Shown piece by piece: positions 36,108 through 45,050 of a stretch of DNA of 60,094 bases. Within the stretch, counting starts at the first letter, position 1. Each line of letters begins with the position of its first letter. Where the stretch lies: NCBI GenBank assembly GCA_944390025.1, contig CALXOK010000006.1, forward strand, positions 1-60,094, in the 5' to 3' direction. The notes under the pieces were generated by a model that did no database searches, had not been told where the DNA came from, and saw nothing but the letters and a program-made list of their open reading frames with translations. The position numbers were made by a program, and so were the translations under genes. The DNA comes from an uncultured Spirochaetales bacterium. Its GTDB lineage: Bacteria; Spirochaetota; Spirochaetia; Sphaerochaetales; Sphaerochaetaceae.

Positions 36108-37403
36108 TCAAATCTCATCTATCAGTGTGATAATCTCTTTTATCGGCATGAGTCTGTCATCGACTTCTTTTGCCCTGTGGAAGCGGAGGATATCCTCAGC
36201 AGTTTTCTGCATAGCAGGGAATGCACTTCTGGTCAGCTGATTGGCATAAATGACAATACTCACTCCATGCGATGCAAGTTCCGCTTCTGTTATTGTATTG
36301 AAAGAAGAAGGAACAACGACAATTGGCGTGTCTTTATCATCACTGCGGAACAAATCACAGAACTCAAGGATTTCTGAAGGATCCTTTTTCCTGCTGTGAA
36401 TCATTATTCCATCCGCACCGGCCTCCACATATGCCCTTGCTCGTGCAAGAGCATCATCCATTCCTTTTTCAAGAATGAGACTCTCAATTCGGGCGATTAT
36501 CATAAATTCATCTGTCAACTGTGCCTTTTTGCCTGCAGCAATTTTCTCACAGAAGTTTTCTATTGAGTCCTGTGTCTGCTCAACTTCTGTTCCAAAGAGT
36601 GAGTTTTTCTTCAAACCTGTCTTGTCTTCGATAATAACGGCAGAAACACCCATTCTCTCCAGTGTTCTCACGTTATATACAAAATGCTCAGTAAGACCGC
36701 CAGTATCACCATCAAGAATGATTGGCTTTGTCGTGACCTCCATTATGTCATCGATTGTCCGGAGCCTTGATGACATATCGACCAGCTCAATATCAGGTTT
36801 ACCCTTGGCTGTACTGTCACAAAGTGAAGAAACCCACATTGCATCGAACTGATTCAGCTCCCCGTTTTCCTCTACAACTGTCTTTTCGACAATAAGGCCA
36901 GTAATACCGCTATGAGCCTCCATGACCTTAACCACCGGAGTCAGATTAAGCAATTGTCTTAACCTTCTTCTTCTGTACTCAGGCATGGACAGCTTCTCTT
37001 TTAGCTGGCTGTCAATCTTCTTTACCTTTTCGTTATATGTGTAAGGAATCTCTATCAGTTTTCCACCATAGGCGGAGAGCAGTTTTATTACATTGTTCCT
37101 GATGGCTGCTTCTGGGCCGCTCTTCCAGTTGTCACCGTGAACGACATAGTCTGGATGAAGTTCATTGATGACATCCTCATACATGACAGTATTCTGAACA
37201 ACAACACTGTCTATGCCATCAATTCTCTTGTAAAGCTCAACCCTCTCTTCCAGAGGTATTGTCGGGAATCTGTTGTATTTTATCAGAGCTTCATCGCTTA
37301 ATGCACCGATTACAACATCACCATACTTCTTTGCCTGCTCAATTATATTCAGATGCCCCTCATGAATGACATCCGTACAGAAACATACATAAACCTTTGC
37401 CAT
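36108..37403 (-). CDS. pepM: PEP mutase with N-terminal cytidylyltransferase domain
   Basis: 431 residues from ATG 37403 (GAGAGGG five bases upstream; a TTG at 37415 is also in frame). Residues 1-130 form a TagD-like nucleotidyltransferase with H14-E-G-H17 and HGDNWKSGP (89-97). Residues about 155-425 are the PEP mutase barrel: SSLCDS (192-197), DGDTGG (231-236) and EDKTGLKKNS (259-268), which distinguishes mutases from isocitrate lyases. It converts PEP to phosphonopyruvate, the entry to almost all natural phosphonates. The fused domain could activate a phosphonate with CTP. Confidence 0.92.
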   Translation of the reverse strand: MAKVYVCFCTDVIHEGHLNIIEQAKKYGDVVIGALSDEALIKYNRFPTIPLEERVELYKRIDGIDSVVVQNTVMYEDVINELHPDYVVHGDNWKSGPEAAIRNNVIKLLSAYGGKLIEIPYTYNEKVKKIDSQLKEKLSMPEYRRRRLRQLLNLTPVVKVMEAHSGITGLIVEKTVVEENGELNQFDAMWVSSLCDSTAKGKPDIELVDMSSRLRTIDDIMEVTTKPIILDGDTGGLTEHFVYNVRTLERMGVSAVIIEDKTGLKKNSLFGTEVEQTQDSIENFCEKIAAGKKAQLTDEFMIIARIESLILEKGMDDALARARAYVEAGADGIMIHSRKKDPSEILEFCDLFRSDDKDTPIVVVPSSFNTITEAELASHGVSIVIYANQLTRSAFPAMQKTAEDILRFHRAKEVDDRLMPIKEIITLIDEI

Positions 37404-37411
37404 ATTCCCTC

Positions 37412-38536
37412 TCAATATCTTGCTGGTATCTTTATATCGTTCTCAATCAGGGCCTGTCTGAAAACTTTGAAGAAAGCCTTGATATCATCTTCATCAATCG
37501 CACCAAGCGCACAAAGCCTGAATGTGTTCGTCGTTGATATCTTTCCTGGATAGATTGTAAATCCATGCTCATAGCAATAATCATGGACCTTCTCAAAATC
37601 CCATGCTGGATCATTCGGATACAGTACTGATACAACCAGACCAGACTGCCACTCTCTCTTTATGACATCCTTGAAGCCAAGTTCATCCAGCCCAGCATGA
37701 ATGGCATTGAACACTCTTGTATGACGTGCCCACTTGGCCTCTTCTCCTTCAGCCCAGTACTCTTTCAGAGCCTGAAGAGTCGCATATATTGTCTGAACAG
37801 GAGGTGTGAAATGCATTTCTCCGGTCTTTTCGAAATAGTCATACTGCAGGAAAAGATTACAGTAATAACTTCTTCTGGGATAGTTCGCACTCTCCTCTAT
37901 AATCTTCCTGTTTCCGATTATGAATGAAAGTCCGGCCATTGCCATTATTCCCTTCTGCGCAGATGCCATGCAGAAGTCAATATTGTCCTTTTCCACATCA
38001 ATTGGTCTCATTGCATATGTTGATGTGGTATCTACTGAGAAAACAGCATTGTATTTGTGGCAGAGCGCACCGATTTCCCTTATTGGATTGAGTATACCGG
38101 TTCCGGTTTCATTATGTGTCGTATGGACCAAGGCAATATCAGGATTTTCCTGCAGCGTCTTTTCCACAAGCTGCAAGTCCGGGAGCTGATCAACTGGAAA
38201 TTTAAGGTCAATATGAGGTAATCCATAAGCCTGACAAATCTCTACTGCCCTTGTGCTGTATGCACCGTTATTTATTACAAGCACCTTTTTCCCTTCTGGA
38301 AGCAGAGAGTTGAGACACACATCGATATTGATTGTCCCTGATCCGCAGAACAAAACAGATGTGTACTTCTCAAGATTCCCATGCACAATCCTGACAAGGT
38401 CTTCTCTGAGGCCTTTCATCAGAGAGGCGAACTCTTTTTCCCTTGGGCAGATGTCTGGAACCACCTGAGCCAGCTTAACAGTATCTGTCGTTGTGGCTGG
38501 TCCCGGATTCAGCAATATGTTTCTCTTTATTGTCAT
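37412..38536 (-). CDS. phnW: 2-aminoethylphosphonate-pyruvate transaminase
   Basis: 374 residues, class V PLP aminotransferase. ILLNPGPATTT opens the protein, NETGTG and SVDTTSTYA bind the cofactor, and the Schiff-base lysine is K195 in SAQKGIMAMAG. PhnW interconverts phosphonoacetaldehyde and 2-AEP; with PepM and Ppd in the same operon the direction here is synthesis of 2-AEP. The stop lies 8 bp upstream of the pepM start. Confidence 0.9.
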   Translation of the reverse strand: MTIKRNILLNPGPATTTDTVKLAQVVPDICPREKEFASLMKGLREDLVRIVHGNLEKYTSVLFCGSGTINIDVCLNSLLPEGKKVLVINNGAYSTRAVEICQAYGLPHIDLKFPVDQLPDLQLVEKTLQENPDIALVHTTHNETGTGILNPIREIGALCHKYNAVFSVDTTSTYAMRPIDVEKDNIDFCMASAQKGIMAMAGLSFIIGNRKIIEESANYPRRSYYCNLFLQYDYFEKTGEMHFTPPVQTIYATLQALKEYWAEGEEAKWARHTRVFNAIHAGLDELGFKDVIKREWQSGLVVSVLYPNDPAWDFEKVHDYCYEHGFTIYPGKISTTNTFRLCALGAIDEDDIKAFFKVFRQALIENDIKIPARY

Positions 38537-38554
38537 ATCTCTTCCTTTCTATAC

Positions 38555-39403
38555 CTATTCTGTCTTATAGGCATCATCTATTGCCTTAAGCTCATTGAAG
38601 GTGTCAATTTCAACAATATCTTCAAAATGGCACTCTTTCACAGCTACATTATACCTGTCTTTTCTGAAAACAAGGGGAACTTGTTCCCAATATGCCTTTT
38701 TCCCTTTTTCATTTGAGAAAACGTCTGCAATATCTTCTTCAAGCTTCTTCCCGTCAGATGCATCCCAGTAAGAGATTCCTACCATCTGCCAGCAATCAGT
38801 ACCACCGATCTTCTCTTCCACGATTACACCATTTTCAACGGAGAAGCACCAGTCTTCAGTTTTGTCCGCTTTTATTGCAAGGAAATCTGAGGTGAAATGA
38901 TATGGAAAGACAATCGCCGGATTACTAACCAGCAAATCCGCCTCAAAAACATATGCGTTCTGAAGAAGATCACGCACAACATATGCTGATGAAATATTGT
39001 TGCACTGACTATAATACGGGTTATCAACAAACTTTATCTGCGGATACTTAAGCTTAAGCTGATCAAACTGCTCTCCCAGATAACCTCTGACAATTATTAT
39101 TTCCGGAATTTCTGCAGCAATACAGGCATCAATAAGTCCATCTATAATCCGCGTTCCGTGAACACGTACAAGCGGTTTCGGAGTATTTATAGTAACAGGC
39201 CTGAGACGTTCTCCATAACCTGCAGCTATGAATACTGCCCTTCTTGCTTTATATGGTTCAAGAGCTTCTTTTCCTGCCTGCGTGATTTCCACTCCGTTTA
39301 TAAATCCTTTATCAATCAACGACTGTGGTATAGCGCCTTCACATTCACCTTTTACAGCCGCAACCAGTACCTCAAATTCTTTTCTGCTTAATGTTCCTTC
39401 CAT
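38555..39403 (-). CDS. LicC/PntC-like cytidylyltransferase with N-terminal winged helix
   Basis: 282 residues. Residues 1-52 look like a short winged-helix domain (SRKEFEVLVAAV, then ITQAGKEALEPY). From 54 follows a sugar-nucleotidyltransferase core with AAGYGERLRPVTINTPKPLV, EADLLVSN and QVPLVFRK. This is the LicC/phosphocholine cytidylyltransferase type; in treponemes such an enzyme (PntC) makes CMP-2-AEP. First gene of the 2-AEP operon, 18 bp ahead of phnW, so CMP-2-AEP synthesis is the best inference. Confidence 0.82.
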   Translation of the reverse strand: MEGTLSRKEFEVLVAAVKGECEGAIPQSLIDKGFINGVEITQAGKEALEPYKARRAVFIAAGYGERLRPVTINTPKPLVRVHGTRIIDGLIDACIAAEIPEIIIVRGYLGEQFDQLKLKYPQIKFVDNPYYSQCNNISSAYVVRDLLQNAYVFEADLLVSNPAIVFPYHFTSDFLAIKADKTEDWCFSVENGVIVEEKIGGTDCWQMVGISYWDASDGKKLEEDIADVFSNEKGKKAYWEQVPLVFRKDRYNVAVKECHFEDIVEIDTFNELKAIDDAYKTE

Positions 39404-39732
39404 CAGACTGACCTGTACATCTCTCTTAAAGGCGAGATATTCCCTCGTTAAATGCTTTCATCTCCAGCATCATGCAGGGACCGCCCTGAAAGGGCCTTAA
39501 TCAACCAGAGTCTGCATTCAATATAATGGACTTGCATCCAAATTCTGAGTACAGTTGACATATTTGAATTCCCACCCTGTGACAAACGCCACTACATGAA
39601 TAGCTGTACCGCTGCTCCTTGAGCTATAATACTATATTCAATTCAATCATGCATGCAAGTGACCATCCACAGTTGCAGTGAGTACACAATTCTCATATGA
39701 TGATTGAAATGACTACTTAAGGGTGTGGCAGA
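39404..39732. promoter_or_regulatory. Divergent intergenic region between 2-AEP operon and licD5 operon
   Basis: 329 bp with no gene. It must contain promoters for both directions. Small hairpins are visible: GCCCT-GAA-AGGGC (39484-39496) and a CGAG/CTCG stem near 39443-39458, both in the leader of the 2-AEP operon. I recognise no riboswitch class. Confidence 0.5.
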
Positions 39733-40647
39733 GTGACTCCTATAGACCGATACATTGAAGCCAACAAGGATTCTTTCATGACAATGACAGAAGAGCAGAT
39801 TGAAAGCCTTCACGCTCTCCTGCTGATGCTTCTGAAAGACTTTGATTCATACTGCCGCAAAAACAACCTGACGTATTTCATGAGCGGTGGAACCGCATTA
39901 GGTTCTTTAAGAAACAAAGGCTTCATTCCCTGGGACGATGATGCAGACATCGCGATGCCAAGAAAGGATCTTGAAATCCTTAAAAGAGGATTCAATGAAA
40001 GTTTCAAAGACAAATATATTCTGGAAGCTCCAAACAGCAGCAATACAGGATCCTACTGTTATGCAAAAATCGGTATAAAAGGCACTGCAATCAGAGAACT
40101 GGTGACAGATGATGAGCACTGCGAGTTCTTTGTCGACATCTTCCCTCTTGAATATGTTTCAAACAATAAACTCATCAGAAGCCTGCAGTGCCATTTCTAC
40201 ACCTTCTTCCGCGATATTTCCTACGACATACTGTTTGCTCAGCAGTATAAGAAGAAGTTCACCAAGGAAGGTCTGAGAAGATGCGATAAATCTACAAGAC
40301 TCCTTCTTTTCATGGGCTATCTTCTTGGTAAAATGCTTTCCATTATTCCATTAAGGAAATGGGTCAACTTCTACGACAGACTTGTCCGGAACAACAAGGA
40401 AAGCAATTACATCACCATTCCGACAGGCATGCATGGAGCAAAAAAAGAGACCTACAGAAAAGACTATTACTTTCCTCCGAAGAATGCCGTATTTGAAGAT
40501 ACCATGCTGATGATGCCAAACCGGATTGAAGACATTCTAACGAATTTTTATGGTGACTATATGACGCCTCCGCCAGATAATGAAAAAGCAAGGCATTTCC
40601 TTATTGATGTAGACTTTGGTCCATATGCAGAAAAAGAGGTGAATTAA
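39733..40647 (+). CDS. LicD-family phosphotransferase 5
   Basis: 304 residues from GTG 39733. SGGTALGSLRNKGFIPWDDDADIAMPRKDL (51-80) is the LicD core, with metal run W-D-D-D-A-D. The C-terminal ITIPTGMHGAKKETYRKDYYFPPKNAVFED and FYGDYMTPPPDNE blocks match LicD1 at 25743 rather than the tandem trio. First gene of a three-gene operon with a GT32-type transferase and a barrel protein, and divergent from the 2-AEP operon, so it is a prime candidate for using CMP-2-AEP. Confidence 0.88.
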   Translation: MTPIDRYIEANKDSFMTMTEEQIESLHALLLMLLKDFDSYCRKNNLTYFMSGGTALGSLRNKGFIPWDDDADIAMPRKDLEILKRGFNESFKDKYILEAPNSSNTGSYCYAKIGIKGTAIRELVTDDEHCEFFVDIFPLEYVSNNKLIRSLQCHFYTFFRDISYDILFAQQYKKKFTKEGLRRCDKSTRLLLFMGYLLGKMLSIIPLRKWVNFYDRLVRNNKESNYITIPTGMHGAKKETYRKDYYFPPKNAVFEDTMLMMPNRIEDILTNFYGDYMTPPPDNEKARHFLIDVDFGPYAEKEVN

Positions 40648-41594
40648 TGAACTTCCATGTAAAGAACTGGTTCCGAATCGGCAGAAAGCTCTCCTGGAAG
40701 CTTTCATGGCTCTCACTGAATACCCTTCTATACTTCCTGAAGCCTTTCCAGAGTGAAAGAAGATTCCAGACCGTCCAGAAGAAGCACGAGTTCATTCTCT
40801 CTTATCTGGATAAGATTTATAAAGATGACCTTGCAGAATACAAAGACAATGCGGCTTCGCTTCCACCAACAGATGAGAAAAACATCTGGGTGTTCTGGAA
40901 TACTGGAGAGAAAAACCTTCCTCCAATAGTCAGGCTATGCCTTGAAAGCATAAGAAAGCATGCATCCGGAGCAAAGGTTCATCTCCTGACGATGGACACA
41001 CTCTCTGACTACATCACAATCCCTGATTACATCATGGACAGATATAAGAAAGGCCAGATGACACTTGCCTTCCTCACTGACTATATGAGAATAAGCCTTA
41101 TTGAGAAATACGGCGGACTCTGGCTTGATGCGACAATCTTTGTCTCTCAGGACATCCCTTCAGATATCTTTGACAAACCGCTTTATTCTCTTCATACCCC
41201 ATATGAAAAGACAATCTTCGTGAATGACAACAAAATTCACTGCTATGTCCTTGGAGGAAAGAAAGGCTATTCTTTCTTCTCATATGTCAAGCATGAGGTT
41301 GAGAAATACTGGAAGGACCATGATTTCATGATTGACTACTATCTCCTTGATTACACAATCATGCATGCTTACAAGAACAATGCTGAAATAAGAAATGCAA
41401 TAGACAGTCTTGAATACACTTCCCCTTCCCTCTATGAAATCATAGATAACATCAACAAGAGCGCAAGCAGCATTGACCTTAAGAAGATTGAAGAAGACAA
41501 CATCTTCTCCAAACTTAACTGGCGGATAAAGCCTGGAGAGAATGTAAAAGGAGAAAAAACTGTATACGGCGCTCTGGTGGAGGAAAACAAATGA
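40647..41594 (+). CDS. Capsular polysaccharide synthesis glycosyltransferase (GT32-like)
   Basis: 315 residues. IWVFWNTGEKNLPPIVRLCLESI and LTDYMRISLIEKYGGLWLDATIFV contain the GGLWLDA (DXD-like) motif of the Caps_synth/GT32 family, which uses nucleotide sugars. No signal peptide; a hydrophobic N-terminal stretch could associate with the membrane. It overlaps licD5 by one base (TAATG) and the next barrel gene by 4 bp, so all three are coupled. The neighbour LicD may modify the sugar this enzyme adds. Confidence 0.85.
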   Translation: MNFHVKNWFRIGRKLSWKLSWLSLNTLLYFLKPFQSERRFQTVQKKHEFILSYLDKIYKDDLAEYKDNAASLPPTDEKNIWVFWNTGEKNLPPIVRLCLESIRKHASGAKVHLLTMDTLSDYITIPDYIMDRYKKGQMTLAFLTDYMRISLIEKYGGLWLDATIFVSQDIPSDIFDKPLYSLHTPYEKTIFVNDNKIHCYVLGGKKGYSFFSYVKHEVEKYWKDHDFMIDYYLLDYTIMHAYKNNAEIRNAIDSLEYTSPSLYEIIDNINKSASSIDLKKIEEDNIFSKLNWRIKPGENVKGEKTVYGALVEENK

Positions 41595-43336
41595 AAAGAC
41601 TCATCTGCATCATTTTTATCGCTCTGGCATGCTTCTCCCTGTTTGCCGACAACCTTCAAAAGAAATACCTCACCAGTGATGATATCTGGATTAGAGCAAA
41701 CAGACTGTGCATCTCAACCGGACATCTCGGACCTGCTCCGGTGTCCCCGACAACAGGTGCTGAAATAAAGCAGGCTCTTGAGAGACTTGATTACAGCGCT
41801 CTCTCCTTACAGCAGAAAGCTGAATACGATGCAATCATGGACGAGCTTGTAAACTCATCGGTGCAGCTTGCTTTTGAAAGCAGATATATCACTCTGGATC
41901 CGGAAGTGACAGTTTCCCTTGAAGGGTACGCCTTCAATAATTTGAAAAACACTGGAGTTGATGAATTCTTCATCCCTTACAGAGACAGACGGCCTTTCCT
42001 TTATGCCGGTGTTGATGCTCTTTTCGGTAATTTCGCTCATCTGCAGTTCAGCTACATGTTCAAGGATGGCCCGCAGGGTTTCTACCTTGATAAAGACGGC
42101 AAACTGAAATCCGGTTATAACGAAAATAAAGAGTCATATTTCTACAACTTCTCAAATGCCGGCTTCCTTTTCAGTCCCGCCATGGATGGTTCAATCCAGT
42201 ATTTCGGCGACGGACATAATTTATACCGCGTTGTCACCTACCAGCCTTTTGAGGCAGGTGGATCATTCGGAAATGAATTCTTCAATTTCTATTTAGGTCG
42301 TACACGTCAGGGCTTTGGCAATGGTATAAGCGGAAACCTTGTCCTCGGTGATAATTTCTCATATCAGGAAGTGGCAAAACTCTCCTTTTTCAGCGACATC
42401 TTCTCCTATTACCTTTCCCTCACCCATTTTGACAATGTAGAGAAGAATGAGGATTTCCGTTTCAGCGGTCTTCATCAGAACCGTCTGATTCACCGCTTTG
42501 ATTTCAATTTCTTCAACAAGTTCCGCTTTGCGATAAATGTCGGAGCCCATATGCTCTCTGACACTCCATTCGATTTAAGAATGCTAAATCCTATGATGAT
42601 TGCCCACAACTGGAACAACAACTCAGAGAATCCTGAATGGTCTGAGAGAAACGGAGATGAAATAAACAACATCTTCGGAATTGAAGCGGAATACGTATTC
42701 TTACCCGGATACATGCTCTCTGCCCAGTTTGTACTTGATCAGACACAGATATATGGAGAAGACAACACCACAGTGCCTTCTGCTATGGGCTTCCTTGTGA
42801 ACATCAGACACCTTGATACGTTGAAGTCTGGGTACCTTGAAACCTATATTGAAGGTGCCTACACCTCCCCATATCTTTATCTGAACTATAAGAAGTATGC
42901 AAATGCAACAGATGGAAATGGCAATCCTTTAGAAAACTATATGCTGGATCATATTGTCGGCTACAGGTATGACCAGAACAAGTACGCTGAGATTGGCTAC
43001 TCCGGCTACGTCTATGGTCCTGATGCCTTTGTCTTCACAACAGGTGCTGAATACTCATCTTTCAGCAACTGGAGTGTAAACGGAAATATCCTTTACATGC
43101 TTCATGGAGATAACGGTAAAGAGCAATGGAGAAACCAGAGCAATTTCGTGGATACAGGAAACAATACTCTGGAGCATACTCTTTCTCTTACAGCCGGTGC
43201 ATCCTGGAACATTCTTGACAACCTTACTTTCTATGCAAGTGCCAATGCAACATGGAAGTGGAATTATATGAATCAGGATGGTGTCTTCAAAGACTTCTAT
43301 CAGGCTGCAATAGGATTGAGCTGGACTATCCTCTGA
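41591..43336 (+). CDS. Large outer-membrane barrel protein, Wzi-like, paralogue 3
   Basis: 581 residues; signal peptide MKRLICIIFIALACFSLFA (cleavage after 19), then LTSDDIWIRANRLCISTGHLGPAPVSPTTG, strongly similar to paralogue 2. The LERLDYSALSLQQKAEYDAI helix and the GRTRQGFGNGISGNLVLGDN segment are shared. Strand-rich sequence runs to the hydrophobic end LSWTIL. Being translationally coupled to LicD5 and the GT32 enzyme argues that this barrel handles the same surface glycan. Confidence 0.77.
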   Translation: MKRLICIIFIALACFSLFADNLQKKYLTSDDIWIRANRLCISTGHLGPAPVSPTTGAEIKQALERLDYSALSLQQKAEYDAIMDELVNSSVQLAFESRYITLDPEVTVSLEGYAFNNLKNTGVDEFFIPYRDRRPFLYAGVDALFGNFAHLQFSYMFKDGPQGFYLDKDGKLKSGYNENKESYFYNFSNAGFLFSPAMDGSIQYFGDGHNLYRVVTYQPFEAGGSFGNEFFNFYLGRTRQGFGNGISGNLVLGDNFSYQEVAKLSFFSDIFSYYLSLTHFDNVEKNEDFRFSGLHQNRLIHRFDFNFFNKFRFAINVGAHMLSDTPFDLRMLNPMMIAHNWNNNSENPEWSERNGDEINNIFGIEAEYVFLPGYMLSAQFVLDQTQIYGEDNTTVPSAMGFLVNIRHLDTLKSGYLETYIEGAYTSPYLYLNYKKYANATDGNGNPLENYMLDHIVGYRYDQNKYAEIGYSGYVYGPDAFVFTTGAEYSSFSNWSVNGNILYMLHGDNGKEQWRNQSNFVDTGNNTLEHTLSLTAGASWNILDNLTFYASANATWKWNYMNQDGVFKDFYQAAIGLSWTIL

Positions 43337-43343
43337 ATAGACT

Positions 43344-43369
43344 GATGCCACCCAAGACCGGGTGGCATC
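43344..43369. terminator. Perfect 10-bp hairpin between convergent genes
   Basis: GATGCCACCC, loop AAGACC, GGGTGGCATC. It lies 7 bp after the barrel gene and 9 bp before the polymerase gene's stop, where a bidirectional terminator would sit, but neither side has a T-tract, so termination is inferred from position. Confidence 0.6.
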
Positions 43370-43378
43370 CATAATAAG

Positions 43379-44665
43379 TCAGTTCAATTGTTCCTGTTTT
43401 TTCAGCTGGTAATTGATTACATGGATAAAGCCCATCGAAATAGAGAAAAGAACTGTAGTCATCTTCAATCTGTTAATATCACTTTCTGTCATACCTGCGA
43501 CAAAATGTCCAATGATATAAGCAACTAAGAAGCAGAAGAAAAGCATTGTTTGAGTATCTATCTTACTTTTCAGAACTACTTTTGCAGCAACATAAATAGT
43601 ATACAAGTAATAAATTGAAAACAGGATTAAAGTTGGAAGGCCACCGAAAGTCAGCATTTCAAGAATACTGTTATGTGCATTCCCATATCCCGTTGCCTCT
43701 TCCAATGCTTCATAGGAAATTCCAAACAACCGATGACCTTTTCCTAATTCGATTGAAGTCTTCCAGATGTTGAGTCTTCCAGATCCTGTGCTCAAAGAGT
43801 CAACACGTAAAACGCGATTCAAAAGGAAATCTCTGACAGATGGTGCACAAATCAGAATAATAATGGCAATAACAAACACAACACAGATACAAATGAGACA
43901 TATGTGGAAAATCTTTCTCTTTTCCTCATTTACTCTGCATACTCCAAGATAATAGAGCAAGAGAAAAGCTAAAATAAAACAGATTCCTGCAAGCATGTAT
44001 GTACGGCTGGCACAATAAACAAAGACAATATAAATTGCTAATGCAATGTTGATTATTGCAGGCCATATCCATTTCTTGTTTTTTGCATAGTTCAGAAGAA
44101 GGAAGAAAGATAATATTCCACTGACAAATTCATACCCCGCTGTCAGGTTTGCATTCTGCACCAGGCCAGAAGCACGCACAGGAAATCCATCTGCAACTTC
44201 ATGAATCAATGCAGAGAAAAATTCTGGTGTATTATCAACGAATTGAGGAGCAAAATATAGCAGCGAAGCAGCAAAAATACAGAAGACTGCCTGAACGATT
44301 CCAATCACTGTCATGAATTTTGCCGCAGAAGTAATATCTCGGCTTATCTTATCTACTGGTCTTACAGAGAATGCAACAACGCAAAGAAGTAAATACTGGA
44401 CAATTGAAGGTCCTCTGAGATTAAAGCTTCCGTTAATTAAATTAGCAAGGATGAAATAAAGATAATAGGCACAGGCAATATAGAAAACCGGATGTTTCAA
44501 CAGATGAAGGTTCTTGAAATTAACTGCTATGAAAACAACTCCGTATGCAATCAGCAACCCATAAACTATCAATCCAAGTACGCCAAAAATATCAATCTGT
44601 ATTACTGCGATTGACATAATTGTCACAAGAAGAAATATCCTAGTATCTCTCAAAAACAAAGGCAT
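43379..44665 (-). CDS. O-antigen ligase/polymerase (Wzy/WaaL-like) membrane protein
   Basis: 428 residues with about 10-12 membrane helices. The Wzy_C motif region is recognisable: GSGRLNIWKTSIELGKGHRLFG followed by GNAHNSILEMLTFGG, with the conserved Arg and His in a periplasmic loop. Such proteins either polymerise repeat units or ligate glycan to lipid or protein. With one flippase at 30973 it completes a Wzx/Wzy-type pathway. It is alone on its strand here; start ATG at 44665 has a GAGGGTG-like site. Confidence 0.82.
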   Translation of the reverse strand: MPLFLRDTRIFLLVTIMSIAVIQIDIFGVLGLIVYGLLIAYGVVFIAVNFKNLHLLKHPVFYIACAYYLYFILANLINGSFNLRGPSIVQYLLLCVVAFSVRPVDKISRDITSAAKFMTVIGIVQAVFCIFAASLLYFAPQFVDNTPEFFSALIHEVADGFPVRASGLVQNANLTAGYEFVSGILSFFLLLNYAKNKKWIWPAIINIALAIYIVFVYCASRTYMLAGICFILAFLLLYYLGVCRVNEEKRKIFHICLICICVVFVIAIIILICAPSVRDFLLNRVLRVDSLSTGSGRLNIWKTSIELGKGHRLFGISYEALEEATGYGNAHNSILEMLTFGGLPTLILFSIYYLYTIYVAAKVVLKSKIDTQTMLFFCFLVAYIIGHFVAGMTESDINRLKMTTVLFSISMGFIHVINYQLKKQEQLN

Positions 44666-45050
44666 TCAATCACCCTCTCAAATTTAATTTCGCTTTCAGA
44701 ATGTTAGTGTTTAAACAGAGTATGTTCAATAAAGTAACATCAATTTATAATACTATAGTCTACTCCTTAATCTTCTTCTTTAGAGCAGGCTTAGATACTA
44801 ACCATCGCCTCAAGCTCAAAAAAGCTTTCACCGCTCACATGTACCCAATATCCATCATTGCTATGAGCCTCCTCAGGTGATTCTGTAAACCTTCATGCAT
44901 CCATGAGGTTCTCCATCAGCTCCTAGTATATCATCTCTTTAAAGAGGTCAGCCTTTTTCATTCTCTCCACAAAGTAGCTGGTTATCGGTATGGAGATGAA
45001 ATTCATATACTCGCTTCTATGAGAGTGAAGTCTTTTTCCACACGGTTCAT
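44666..45050. other. 385-bp gap between glycan locus and accessory island
   Basis: AT-rich, no supported gene. A short minus-strand stretch around 44935-45000 reads like a protein scrap (YFVERMKKADLFKE) but I cannot assign it. Promoter for the polymerase gene probably lies at its left edge (TATAAT-like sequence near 44740). Confidence 0.4.

Noticed and set aside
43344..43369. Attachment site or transposon end
   Set aside because: A perfect hairpin between two convergent genes is best explained as a bidirectional terminator despite the missing T-tract.
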